Shown here piece by piece: positions 1 through 12,992 of a DNA stretch of 64,000 nucleotides. Position 1 is the stretch's first letter, and every line of letters starts with the position of its first letter. The notes below the pieces were generated by a model. That model was not told where the DNA came from. It was given only the letters and a program-made list of their open reading frames with translations, and did not search any database. The DNA comes from Glandiceps talaboti. Lineage: Eukaryota; Hemichordata; Enteropneusta; Spengelidae. The stretch is taken from NCBI RefSeq assembly GCF_964340395.1, contig NC_135557.1, positions 18,354,625 to 18,418,624 of the forward strand. The letters are read 5' to 3'. The position numbers were made by a program, and so were the translations under genes.

Positions 1-309
1 ATCTTTGCAATCAACGATGACAGTGAAACGTGTTAATGTGGTTATTACGAGCCGAATGAAAATTATCACTCTGAAATATAAATATCAGCACAATCAAATC
101 GAGTAGTTCGAAGCTTCAGATAGCTGTGAGAAATTAATTTGTTCTTCTATAGCCAAAAGCTAAGAATACGGATACCTAGAACAAGTACAACTACCACGTC
201 CTCCTTTCCGAGTGTTTGTTTTCAATGGAATTTTATAGTTTTATACGAATTATATACAGTGGATGGATTGTGAATATCTCTCAAAACACCTGTCAACCGT
301 GTCATCGAT

Positions 310-391
<82 letters not shown>

Positions 392-404
392 ACACACACA
401 CACA
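310..404. repeat. (CA)n microsatellite
   Basis: An almost pure CA dinucleotide tract of about 95 bases with one interruption. The poly-His/Thr reading frame across it is an artefact of the repeat. Confidence 0.97.
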
Positions 405-648
405 TATGTATATAAACTTTTTAAGGAAACGACCAGGTATTACAAGCAGAATGGTTGCGATTTTTTAAAACCTGGTTTACCAATCAAACTATTATTCTGT
501 AGCCGTGAATTCTTTTACCGTGGTTTGGAGTTCGAAAAGTAGAACATTATCTACCGCAATAGCTCAGCCACAAACCAGACACCATCTGATGTAATAGTTG
601 GTTTGCCTGGTGGGATAGAGTGGTGATGAGGGCACAGGGATTGCTATT

Positions 649-649
<1 letters not shown>

Positions 650-706
<57 letters not shown>
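650..706. repeat. (TTG)n microsatellite
   Basis: About 18 pure TTG (CAA on the minus strand) units. The poly-Asn frame on the minus strand is an artefact. Confidence 0.97.
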
Positions 707-707
<1 letters not shown>

Positions 708-3164
708 AATCCTTTGCATATATAACGAGTTCCGTTGGATTCCAGTCTTTCAAATACCACAAGTGTACTGTCTCAATGTTGTTTGCTTATATGAATATGG
801 GAAGGAATGTTATGATTACACTTATACTAAGCCTGTAGCATAGACACAATATTTAAATTAAAAAATGTAATTAAAAAAAATTGCTGTTGTTTGCGGTCTT
901 AGACGCGTGATGGAAGATTTTATATTGAATATCCGTCTGTTCTGTTTAATAATAACCTTTTTTTAGCTGTCACTCTTTACCAGGTAATGCTATTAATGTG
1001 TAAACATGTTTACTGTGTGTTTCGCTCCTGTGAGTCGGCAGTAACATGTACCCATTATGGAAGATGATCCATTCATCGTCTTGCAATGGAATATTTCCTA
1101 CAACACCTTCACCATCTGCATGCAGCGGTAGTTCAATGTCATGGGGTCGTTAATAAATCTTTATCATTCCCCAATCTCCTGCTCGAATATACATCCAATT
1201 ACCAAACTGTGTATCATGTTAAATGTCACGACTTTTCTTATTAGCCTTATCGCGGCTAGGATTCCAGGTTGCTTCTATTTTCGTCTTGAGACGGTGTTAT
1301 ATATAGGTACCGTGAATGTAGTCTGTATTTCAGGTTAAATAGCCAAGTCTTATATACACGGTCTGTCATCTTAGATGTGTTAGATTATCAGAACGGCAGA
1401 TGATGACGCAAACTTCCAACGTAGAACAAGTTACTCGTTCGAGCTTCGCCTTTTTTTCCAGAATAGCTAAAGCCCTTTGGCAAGATGAGAACGAGGATCG
1501 TGTCTTAATCAACCAAGCTGTGTAATAACATTTGTTATGATCCTTTAACAATATGTACGTACAGGGGCTATACTCCCATGACAGTTAGGGAATTATTAAT
1601 GTAATGAGTAAAACTGTTAAATGCTTTGTGAAAATTTGTGAAAGAACACAACATCAAAATCAACATCATTGGCATTATGGTGCTCCTATGCATTGCTCAA
1701 TACACCACACAGTTACTAATGGCAACGAACGTCGGTTGTCAAGTGTTCAAAGATCTACTGGATCTACTAGAGTTACTGGCAGTACAGTGCAACGGATGTT
1801 AAGGTACATCCTTTAAGATAGTAGCAGCAATGCTTAACGTGGTATAATCACCAATGTGTAGCAGTGTCAAGTATTTTTTTCTGTTCTTTGATTGTAAAAA
1901 TATCACAGGCGTTGTACACGTATGACGTAGCACAATTGAAGGGATATCTACAGGCAACTAGTTTGACATACTCATTGTCGTAAACCACAGCCTATTTTAC
2001 GGCACCGTAAAGAAGTCATGGTTTCATTCACTTATAAAAGCCTTATTTATGACTAGCTAACCTGGTTACTTTGTAGATCAACACAACAACCAATAAGATT
2101 GTCAAAACAGTTTACTTTAAATGGTCTGGATTATTGTCACCCAAATTTGGTCATCATCGCAAGAACATCATGTGGTATAAACTTGCTGACAATTATATGA
2201 ATAGAAAATGACGATTTTTAATGTTGGCAGAGCTAGATGTTTCGCAGTGTGGAGGAAGAAATATCAGCTCTCTGGTTTGGAGAATGAACATACTATGTAA
2301 TGCGTTCAGTAAAATTGCAACGAATTCACAAAGACTTTCTCCCAATTGACCAGATATAAAGCCATTACACCTTTTCTCAATGATGTATTGCAAGTAATTA
2401 CACTCTGTCAGACAGGTAAACCCGTTGTGAAACACTGCAATCGATGTGGCATTAACTGTGACAAATTAGTACAGTGACATCTGGCAATGACGATCTAGTT
2501 CTCATGGGAAGAGCGTCTGCATGAAAACATCTATCCAATTGGATGGGATGACGAGTTGAAATCGAATAAACGTTGCTAAAGTTAAACACAAACAACACAA
2601 TGAAACGCCATGATGTAACATAGTATTATATAATTCTTTAAAACGGGTGGCATAACTTTGTGAAAAAATACGTACTAGTATTCGGACTTCACTCTTCTAA
2701 AGTTATAAAGGGCATTCTTTGGAATAGTACAACTTGTTCAATAGAGGGCGTCATCGCATCAATAGCAGCGTCAACGAAATATCACTATTGCCTAATCTCT
2801 CCAACTGGTACTTGATTGAAGTTGAACATCTTGTTCGCAAAATGTCCAGCAATTCTATATCGTGTATATATCCTCGATTATCATACAAATGAAATGCACG
2901 CGAATATGTCTGTAAAACAAGTAAAGCGGCAGGAATATCTTGGTTTGCTGGTGTCAACTTAGATGTGTGTGAGAAGGGCTGAAAGGTGATATAAGTTATT
3001 TTTCACAGACAGGAGTTTTGTGTTGTCACCACAATTTCGATGTATTGAATAGTGTTGATATAGTGCTAGAAATGTCTACAGATGTAAATAGAAGTCATCT
3101 ACATATCAGAAATCTTTTACCACGATTATTTTGACAATGTAAGCTTAACACATTGACAATACAT

Positions 3165-3165
3165 T

Positions 3166-3206
<41 letters not shown>

Positions 3207-3374
3207 CTGAAAGTGAAAAAACTAAACAGTGAAGACAACAATGTTGACAATAATAAAAATAATAAAAACAATAGCAACAACTACAGTAACGACGAAGATG
3301 ACGAAGACGACAATGACATCGTCAATAATAAACATTTTTTTTTGTATTTCGATCCTGATAATTTTTGGTATTTC

Positions 3375-3414
<40 letters not shown>

Positions 3415-3434
3415 CTACAACAACAACAACAACA
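3165..3434. repeat. Two (CAA)n tracts flanking an AAT/GAC-rich stretch
   Basis: Pure CAA runs at about 3,165-3,207 and 3,376-3,433 with imperfect trinucleotide sequence between. CAA runs also lie downstream of the paralogous peptide gene (26,774-26,802 and 26,886-26,914), so the repeat was probably included in the duplication that made the gene pair. Confidence 0.9.
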
Positions 3435-3646
3435 AATACATAAACACCAAGAACACTGACATACTAAATTCTTTTTATTTTGAGTCAAATGCATTTATTC
3501 AAACTATTAAATCAAAATGACAACTGTATACATCACTACAATTAAAGGACAACACAATTTTATATCAATGATATGTTTAAAGAGTCCCTGTATACATTTT
3601 TCAAAATAACACGTATACAATTCAATAAATAGCCCGCATGTCAATA

Positions 3647-5184
<1,538 letters not shown>

Positions 5185-5206
5185 GGTTAGTAGTTAGTGA
5201 CAAATC
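5185..5206 (-). other. 5'UTR segment directly upstream of the peptide 1 start codon
   Basis: The ATG exon appears to begin at 5206 after a CTAG acceptor. The leader, with its repeated ACTAACTAACC-like sequence, is almost identical to the leader of the second peptide gene (27837-27857). This indicates that a separate non-coding first exon is spliced to it. Confidence 0.6.
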
Positions 5207-5468
5207 CTAGATATACATATACCTGTAAATATTAAAGGTTAAATATCAAATAATGGAATTAAAGTGTAAGGGTACATATTCCGATTACATTTGTCTGTTT
5301 ATATTAAATGGCTAAGTGCATGCGATAGCATTTTTAATCTCAGCATAAGTTGGATAATATTATGTTAAATGTGTGCTCAAATGTTCAAATGCGCACATAA
5401 TCATTACACTGTCGCCCTGTTTAATTTGATTTATTTCATAACAATTGGGCCACCGCCGTCTCCTACTC

Positions 5469-5492
5469 CCACCCTAACCCTAACCCTAACCC
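5469..5492. repeat. Short telomere-like (CCCTAA)n tract
   Basis: About three and a half CCCTAA units in a row within the upstream intron of the first peptide gene. This is the metazoan telomere hexamer in its C-rich orientation, but too short to call a telomeric insertion with confidence. Confidence 0.6.
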
Positions 5493-6760
5493 ACCATCCA
5501 TCATTCGACAAAAAAGAGGATAAATAACAGAATAACCTTTGGAATATAATGACAAATGAAATAGAAATTACAAAGATATTTATTTAGCGTCTTCTCTCTG
5601 AGTAAAAATGCTTTCAATACAAAAATAGACGAAAAAGTGTAAGTTCATTTCTGGTCGAAAATAAGGTTATTGCTTTTTCTCGTTTCAGGGTACTGCATAA
5701 AATAATTTGCTCTTTCTAAGAGATTGGTAGATTGGACAAAATAACAAAACATTAAATTCATCTTCAAGAACTGTTTGACCTTCATTTTCACACACAAAAA
5801 GAATACATTTTCTGTCCGAGATAGCTTTACCGACACCTGGGTGTATGGATACTTTGTAAATATAATTCATGTTGTAGCTGTGACTGTTTCATGGATAATA
5901 TGGAACAATTTGTGGCTCACGACCTCCATTGGATGGGACCTTGTTTTCTACATACTGGTAGTACAGGTATTTGCTTGTTACCGCGCAGGTGACTTCCCCT
6001 TACCCCTTACAGCATATTGGGTATAGGGTGAATCATCACAAAGCATACTTTGTAGTCCTTGTGAACAATATGTATTATTAACTGGATCATTAGATTACAT
6101 TATGCACGGCCTACATCGATTTACAAAGTCCCAAAACGAATGTTCGCATGGCAACACTTGTCAGGGAGAAGTTGACATCGGAAGCATTTGTCATCGGGCC
6201 TTAGCCCGGGGCGAGGTACTGGGACAAATGTCGTTCTTGACACATTTCGCCAGATGTTATTTTGAAAGAATTCCCGCAGGATTTCTACTATGCGTAGACA
6301 ATTAGGACCTTGGATAAAACTAACACAATGTTAGTCGAAGTACACCCATTAGTGTTTTTTTAAAAAAAGAAGAATTTATATATGTATATACATACTGCTT
6401 CCATATCCTAACAATAGATGGCGCTCGAGGGTAATGGAAAAAATTACACTACAGCATACTTTTAGATATTTAATTCCGATTACTAATTGAAAACTATATA
6501 TATGTTTTGTGATATGCGATACCTCATCTCGTATTTAATAATATAGTGTCCTTTTACATAAAACATCAATCCATACCACACCCACACGAAGCAAGTTCAA
6601 TTTTCTTTTTCTTTAAAAAAAACCATTCATATTAACTTGGAAACAAAATCGAACGTTTACACAAATGATCATGCCATGCCACAATATACCATGAGCTAAC
6701 ACCAACACAAGATCATGTTTACAGTGCGAACATCTAACCATACAATAAAAATACACTTAC

Positions 6761-6832
6761 CCTTGATATGGCTGTATGATCTTTGATCGGTCTCTGATGC
6801 AAGAATTTGAATATCTAACCCTATATATATAG
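6761..6832 (-). promoter_or_regulatory. Core promoter and non-coding first exon of peptide gene 1
   Basis: On the minus strand a TATA box (TATATATAGGG, about 6,832-6,820) is followed about 60 bases later by an excellent donor (AAGG|GTAAGTGT, exon end at 6761). The same order, TATATATAGGGTT then a GTAAGTGTA donor, occurs upstream of the second peptide gene at 28097-28040, with further similarity upstream (CCACAGCTG). A transcription start near 6,795 is inferred from the TATA spacing. Confidence 0.65.
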
Positions 6833-6839
6833 TTTCATG

Positions 6840-8700
6840 TGTATTTATATCACAGGCATGGATTCATTGTCCACAGCTGCTGCTCTAAGATTATAATAAA
6901 TTGTAAGGTTTTAATCGAAGTATTGGAAATTCTTAGAGTGCAAGCTGATGTATCCAAGTGGATTCTATTTAATAAAGAAACTTAATAAAAATTAGAAATG
7001 TCATCTTGCCCAATTTAAACTAAACACACTAACAACTAGTATTTGAGACTTTGCTCATTAAGTATGAGATGATAAATTTATATACCTTCCATTCTTCGAA
7101 AAACTCCTGTCCTACAGGTCTGTATATTTTAAGTTCTAGTTCTTAGTGTTACACTTGATAGATGTCCATATTCAGAGCTTGAAACGTTCATTATAATGAA
7201 AAATACGTCAAAAATAAACAGCAATCATATTGATGTTGACAGCGAAGCCTTTTAATAATGGTCATTGTTATTGTAAATACGTTAGCGAGTATTTCCAACT
7301 TTTCGTCTGTTAAGAAACTGAATTCAGAACATTAATTACAGGGATAACCTTTTAGAGTGGTTTCTAGTACAACCAAATAGTGTAAGTTTAATTTTCAAAC
7401 TCAGTCCCAAACACTTTATTTCAATAATTGCACATATATAGCAACATAGCAACCTGCTGCAATTAGAGAAAAAAAATTGTTATTGTGCATATTTGACAAA
7501 TGTAACAACCACTCTTTTGAGAATGTAGGTTTCTTTGCCTCAAAGAATGTATATTTAATCAATCTGTTGCCATAACCCTCATGTGATTGTTACCATAGCA
7601 AATAATGTAAATTGTTTGTCTCTGTAAAGGTCAGTGATATTGCAATCACCAAGATACGTTGGTATTAAAATGCAAGCTTCGAAATTTATATAATTTGGTG
7701 TGTACATAGAAAATGACAAAACGCTCGTGTACAGCACAGCTTTGAAGACTAAAGTGTACGTGTTGACGACTGGCAATGACATCAAAAAGAAATAGCATGG
7801 TACAGATTTGATTCTATTAACGATATGACTGAAATTATGTCTTGACGAGTGTCCTCCTGAGTATTTGTTTTTGTATTTGTAAACTGCATCATCAAAAAGA
7901 TCATGCCAGATAATAAAAAAAATACGTTGGCTGTGTTAGCTTGCATTTCCGCTATTGTTAGAAATAAAAACATCTATGAAAGCAGTGCAGTGTTTGATGT
8001 GCGTCATTTTCCAAATGGGATGGAATAACATTGTTGACATAATACAGCCAAGTTCATGACTGTGTCTAAAGTACATGTACAGCCTGTTCAACATCATTAT
8101 ACTGTCAATGCCGGAAACAAGTTAGGCTCCACTCCATCCTTTGTTTTGCTATCCTTGAATTTCCTCAAAACCTATCAGGCAGACGTAGAAAGGGAAAAAC
8201 ACAGAAAAAATCAACATAATGCTAGCATGTCACGTAAAATTCCCATTTCTGTTGATACATTTTCTGTTTGTACTTAATCTTACTAGACTAGTGAAATATA
8301 AAACGTCAAAATCCAAAGTATTTGTGTATGTGTGATGTCTGGTACAATGATGGCAGACAACAAAACGGGAACTTGATGCAGGTAACCTATGATAACTTGA
8401 TATCATAAATGCATCATCACAGTTTTCTTTTTGTCGATACCGATATTCGGACATTGATAAGGAATGCACATTTACATGTTGGAACGCAACTGAGGTGACT
8501 AATTCGGTGTCCATGGCAACAAATGGTACACACTTTACTACATACAGTGTACATGTTCATAAGCAGAACGACTAACTGAGATGTTGAGTAAATATTGAAA
8601 TACAGTTATGTTCGGTTCTATATCGAGTTCACTTGATGTCATGTTTGACTGTCGTTTGTTACGGGTATATGTTTCCTCTGTTTCAGTTTATTTGTCTGTT
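6840..8700. other. Intergenic, nothing recognised
   Basis: AT-rich sequence with no supportable gene, RNA or element. Short frames here show no domain, splice context or repeat to a gene elsewhere in the window. Confidence 0.55.
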
Positions 8701-8705
8701 TTGTT

Positions 8706-9020
8706 ATGTACCAGTGTGTGTGTGTGTCTGTGTGTATACTGAGTGTATATTTAATATGTATGTATGTATGTATGTGTGCGTGCATGCGTGCGTTCATGTG
8801 TGTCTGTCTGTCTGTATGTATGTATGTATGTATGTATGTATGTATGTATGTGTATGCATGTATGTATGTATGTATGTATGTATGTATGTATGTATGTATG
8901 TATGTATGTATGTATGTATGTCTGTCAGTCTGTCTACCTGTCTCTCGGTCAGTGTCTGCTTTGTCGCCAGACACGCACGCACGCGCGCGCGCATACACAC
9001 ACACACACACACACACACTT
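8706..9020. repeat. Complex (GTAT)n / (GTCT)n / (CA)n microsatellite cluster
   Basis: TGTA tetranucleotides dominate 8,755-8,930, then GTCT-rich sequence, CGCA and a CA tract. An inverted counterpart with the same order, including a shared non-repeat segment (TCGCCAGACA), lies at 38,464-38,800. The many Cys-Met-Tyr-Val frames are artefacts. Confidence 0.93.
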
Positions 9021-9027
9021 ATTTTAA

Positions 9028-9365
9028 GGGGTAGACCATTTGATATCCGGGGGGGGGGCTGAAAGAAACAGAGACAAGAACAAATATAAAATTATATATG
9101 TACCACAGGCCAACGAAACTGACTGGTCCCTGACATGTGTTTGAAAATGTTTGTCATGAACTGACAAGTGTCTTGGTTGGAGATGCACTAGCAGGTTGAA
9201 CAGTACACTAGAACTTGTGCATCATTTCCCTGCCCTAGCAGCAGTGGTCCATCTTTTTTTCCATCACCCACTCATATCCGGATTGTTCAAGCAACTGCAT
9301 TTGGCATCTTCCCCCCCCCCCCGAAATCTTCCAAGCCCTCCCCAGGATATCAAATGGTCTACCCC
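9028..9365. mobile_element. Non-autonomous DNA transposon (MITE), 338 bp, TAA target duplication
   Basis: Terminal inverted repeats begin GGGGTAGACCATTTGATATCC and are followed inside by G/C homopolymers. TAA flanks both ends (9025-9027 and 9366-9368). The paralogous segment near 38,317-38,325 (minus strand) reads through without the element and has a single TTAA at the site, which confirms insertion. A 3 bp TAA duplication with G-rich termini would fit the PIF/Harbinger superfamily, but no transposase is present, so the assignment is tentative. A related terminus occurs at about 63,561. Confidence 0.8.
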
Positions 9366-9388
9366 TAATATGCTGTAACGTATTTCAG

Positions 9389-9710
9389 CTGACCGTAAAG
9401 GACTCCTAGTATATCCAAAACAACGAAGCGATGACGATGAAAGACCAACAATAATTTGTGAAGCCTTTAACAGTAAACCTGATACAGTCCTACACTGGGA
9501 TTTCGGTATGGAAGACATACAACCGAATTACATCATTCGAAATTCCAGACAAGACGTTGGAAACGGACTGAGTCACGTCATAACTCGACATACCAAGTAA
9601 CACTGACTTCTATAAACTGACTGTCACGTGTTCTGCTGTGGAGGAGAGAAAACAACTACACGTGAAGAACTCAATACTCGAACTCGTCTATGATCAGGTC
9701 AAACAGAAAG
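9389..9710 (+). pseudogene. Ig-like domain exon fragment with frameshift (copy A)
   Basis: Between an acceptor (TATTTCAG) and a possible donor (AAAG|GTTAGT) there is a frame with Ig-like spacing: Cys in TIICEAFN, Trp in LHWDFG, then after a one-base frameshift near 9,597 a Cys in LTVTCSAVEE preceded by DFYK. The frameshift creates TAA in the first frame. A second copy on the minus strand at 38,050-38,299 keeps the reading frame further (no stop at that point) but has Cys in place of the Trp. I see no neighbouring exons of the same gene, so both are probably pieces of a broken multi-exon Ig-domain gene. Confidence 0.5.
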
Positions 9711-10105
9711 GTTAGTACTCGTCTATATAATTAGAGCAGGTCAAATGTTGGCATCCTGTCGGCTAGAGCAAGTCAAAGGTTAGGACCGGTCTCTCTAGTT
9801 CAAATGTCAAATATTGGTAATGTATGTCATATATAAGTAATCATCTGCCGAGATCTGGTCAAACGCTAGTACTCATGAATCATGATGCTACTTTCCATAT
9901 CATAAGTTGTCGAAGATATTTTGTTCCAAAATTTCCTATTGAATTTGTTTGTTCTACTTTAATACGGCGACCACAGTTTGATATTGTTTTTAGTTGTTCC
10001 AACATAAATCCCCCAAAATAGTAAGAAAATTTCCCTAAATGTAGTGGTAAACAGAAACATAGAAAGATTGCGCTTTTGGTTTACCAAAGGAATTAGTCTC
10101 GGTTA

Positions 10106-10150
10106 CCCAGATTCTCGCCGTTGAGGGCTTCAACCCTGAGCGAGAGTATG
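10106..10150. repeat. Short foldback element (CCCAG...CTCGC hairpin), diverged copy
   Basis: CCCAGATTCTCGCCGTTGAGGG is followed after a short loop by CCCTGAGCGAGAGT, giving an imperfect hairpin. It shares its termini and inner GAGGG/CCCTC with the fuller copy at 10426-10486. Confidence 0.55.
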
Positions 10151-10425
10151 CCATCTATTGTAAGGAGCAACTTGGCCGCCGCGCTGTCAAGATCTTGGAC
10201 AGTCACTGATTGGACAAACATTTTCAATTTCATCAGTTCTATATATACTTAACACAAATCATGGTATAAACTTTTTGAAGATTGTCTTTATCAGGAGATT
10301 AACCAAAATACTCTTAGCAAGAGTTGCTACCATGTGATTCACTATACATTTAATTGTCATGTTGTGGGTCGAAGTCAGCCTACCCACCAAGCAACCATCT
10401 TGTAACAATCACTAACATTGTCTTT

Positions 10426-10486
10426 CCCAGACTCTCGCTCGGCGGGGGGGGGGGGGGGGATATGCCCTCAGCGGCGAGAGTCTGGG
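10426..10486. repeat. Short foldback element with G-homopolymer loop
   Basis: Inverted ends CCCAGACTCTCGC and GCGAGAGTCTGGG enclose a run of 17 or so G and the sequence ATATGCCCTCAGC. The perfect 13 bp arms and the second copy 320 bp upstream suggest a small dispersed MITE-like repeat. Confidence 0.65.
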
Positions 10487-10915
10487 TAAGCGATACAACA
10501 CTGGTATAAGCAACGTACATTGTTTTGCTTACTTTATTTATAGATAATGGTAAGAGGTGTGCTTGCCGGGGTAATAAGCAAGACCGGTCAAGAACCAAAG
10601 ACAAGAAACAATGCATACGCAAGAAGCCACGTCGAAACAGATGTCAAAGAAACAAATAAAAAAGTTGAAGTTGGATGTACAGTTCACACACCTTGGCATT
10701 CTACCTGGAAACAAAAGACTCCTATATCAATATGAGGGAAGTTTAACGAATAGCATTTACATTTATTTTTGAATATACTGTCATGTTCAAGACTCTATCT
10801 ATATAATGGACGGGGTTGCTATTAAATTTTGATAACTTAGGGTGTCTTACTGACCCTGCACAAGCTGCAACTTGGACAGTTTCTTTTTCATTGAGTAACC
10901 AAAGATATATTCGCA

Positions 10916-11072
10916 TACATACATACATACTTATATACATATATACATACATACATACATACATGTACACGCATACATACATACATACATACTTATATAC
11001 ATATATACATACATACATACATACATACATACATGTACACGCATACATACATACACGCATACATACATACAC
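10916..11072. repeat. (CATA)n microsatellite
   Basis: ACATACATAC tetranucleotides with two internal TTATATACATATATAC interruptions that make a larger tandem unit of about 65 bp. It lies in inverted orientation relative to the (GTAT)n cluster at 8.7-8.9 kb and has a counterpart ending at about 38,800 in the duplicated segment. Confidence 0.93.
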
Positions 11073-11640
11073 TGACCATATGGTACGGTTTAACTTGTAG
11101 ATAAATGCAAATATTTAATAGTGCACAGTTTATTATCTTAGATATCATAGCAAATGTCTTTAAAAGTAAGAAGTTAATTTTTTTTTAAATATTGTTTTCA
11201 ATATCACTGCCATATATATATAACAGTATCAAGGAAGATACATATGAGCCGTTACACAGCATTTCAGATACCATATGTATATATACATATATTTGATATC
11301 TGAATATTTATCTGAGCAGTAAAATCTCAAGGTTGTTTTCATTGTAAAACAATCAGACTAAATGACAGAATATTAATAAACTGATAATGTAATAATTAAT
11401 TATCGAAATATCGAACATAATACTATACTAAAATATTTGTTTTATGATATGATATCACTGCCAAGATGCACTAAGAAAATTAATATCTCTTTCCTGTTTG
11501 GTGTTACAGAGCTAGAGAAAGGTTACAGAACTTATCTTTTTTTGTACTTTCTCAACACAGAGTTGAGTTACTGTTACTATATAATACGAGTAATTATCAA
11601 GTCAAAAATAACTCCAAACAGCCGGGATTGAAATAGAATC

Positions 11641-12030
11641 GATCTATACTAGATCTAGAGCCAGAAAGGTACATAGAGATAGAGGGACAAACTGAGAGAG
11701 AGGCGGGCAGATATGAGTTATAGAGAGACAAACCGACTGAATAACAGTGACAGACAAGGAGGCAAGCAGGCAGACTGACAGACAGACAAACAGTTTTGCA
11801 AGTAACACAGGCAGACTGAAAAAAAAAACATTTGGAATGACAGACAGACAGACAAACAGACAGTTAGTCAGACAGACAGGCAGGCAGACCGATACACATG
11901 GTGATGGACAGTAAGTCATGTAGTTAGAGACAATCAGTTGTGCATTTAACACACTGGCAGACTGAGAAATAGACAGTTAACGTTAGACAGACAGACAGAC
12001 AGACAGACAGAGAGATAGGCGACAGACAGA
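11641..12030. repeat. (GACA)-rich degenerate tandem repeat
   Basis: Imperfect GACA/GGCA tetranucleotides across about 390 bases, interrupted by unique sequence. It is conserved at 39,330-39,660 in the second copy of the segmental duplication. Confidence 0.8.
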
Positions 12031-12992
12031 CAAGGTAATCTTAATGTTAATCTTTATTTCTTATGAAGTGCATTATATTAAGAAGAATTGCAATCACAAC
12101 ATGGTGTACAACTGACAGTAATTAAAAACAAACTTCAAAAATACAGAATTCGAAACTGTAAAATATGCAGATATTTCAGAAATGATACTAGTAATGGAAA
12201 GGTAATCACTCAGTACTCTTAGCTCTGGTATTTTCACGAGGACAGAATCCCAAGACAGCTGAAATCCCAGACCAGTTTGTATCCCAATGTTTTGAGAAGT
12301 ACTAGTTAGCAGTCTATAGTCGTTGCAACAATAACGGTACAAGTTTAGTGGCCTACCGAAACAGCGCCCTCTGTTGTCAATAAACACTAGATGTCCTTTG
12401 ATAGTTTGTTTATGCTCTGCTTAAGTTCACCCACAGGGGTGGTATCATTTGAAACTCTTTGCGAGACAACTTGTAGATTGTTACAACATTTACGGATCAA
12501 AATGAGCAATAAAACACCTGTTTTATAGATAAATGTCAGTGGGAGTCATTTTTCTTAACGACAAAGAATATGTATTAGATGGAAAATGTATATTCATGAC
12601 TTTATCTGAATAAAGCAAACACTTACAAACTAAGTAGTCATGCATGCATATTCAGTTTTCATCTAATCCACTCAAAGAACAATAGATGTGAAAAAGTAGT
12701 TTCAATTTGGTGTTGCTTGGCAACCGAGTGTACTCTATATGATAAGAAATCTCCAGACCAACCTTTATGAAATAAAATAAACTTTACTTTCTGGAATGCC
12801 GTTGTCCTTTAACGTAGATAATGATGTAATGATTGTAATATACAAAACATTAACAGTTACTGGCCAACTCTAAACTTTTGAAATACTCTTTTCCATTATC
12901 ATTTTCCTCATTTACATACTGAGCTATAATAAACTAACACGATAATGTATACCCTGTGTCTGATCATAATACGCTTGGATACACATACTCAT

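Larger units (their letters stand above)
1..3640. other. Non-coding stretch, no supported gene
   Basis: I find no open frame with splice sites, recognisable domains or codon structure in this stretch. The short frames present are chance frames or translations of simple repeats. It holds a CA repeat, a TTG repeat and CAA repeats listed separately. The last part, from about 3,450, is probably the 3' flank of the minus-strand peptide gene that follows, because AATAAA-like signals on the minus strand lie near 3,475. Confidence 0.6.

Noticed and set aside
8633-9062. Overlapping open frames of up to 133 codons on both strands
   Set aside because: They are translations of TGTA, GTCT and CA repeats (Cys-Met-Tyr-Val and His-Thr runs). 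The same applies to frames at 216-542, 3213-3494, 4718-5004, 10743-11100, 13475-13832 and 38288-38833.
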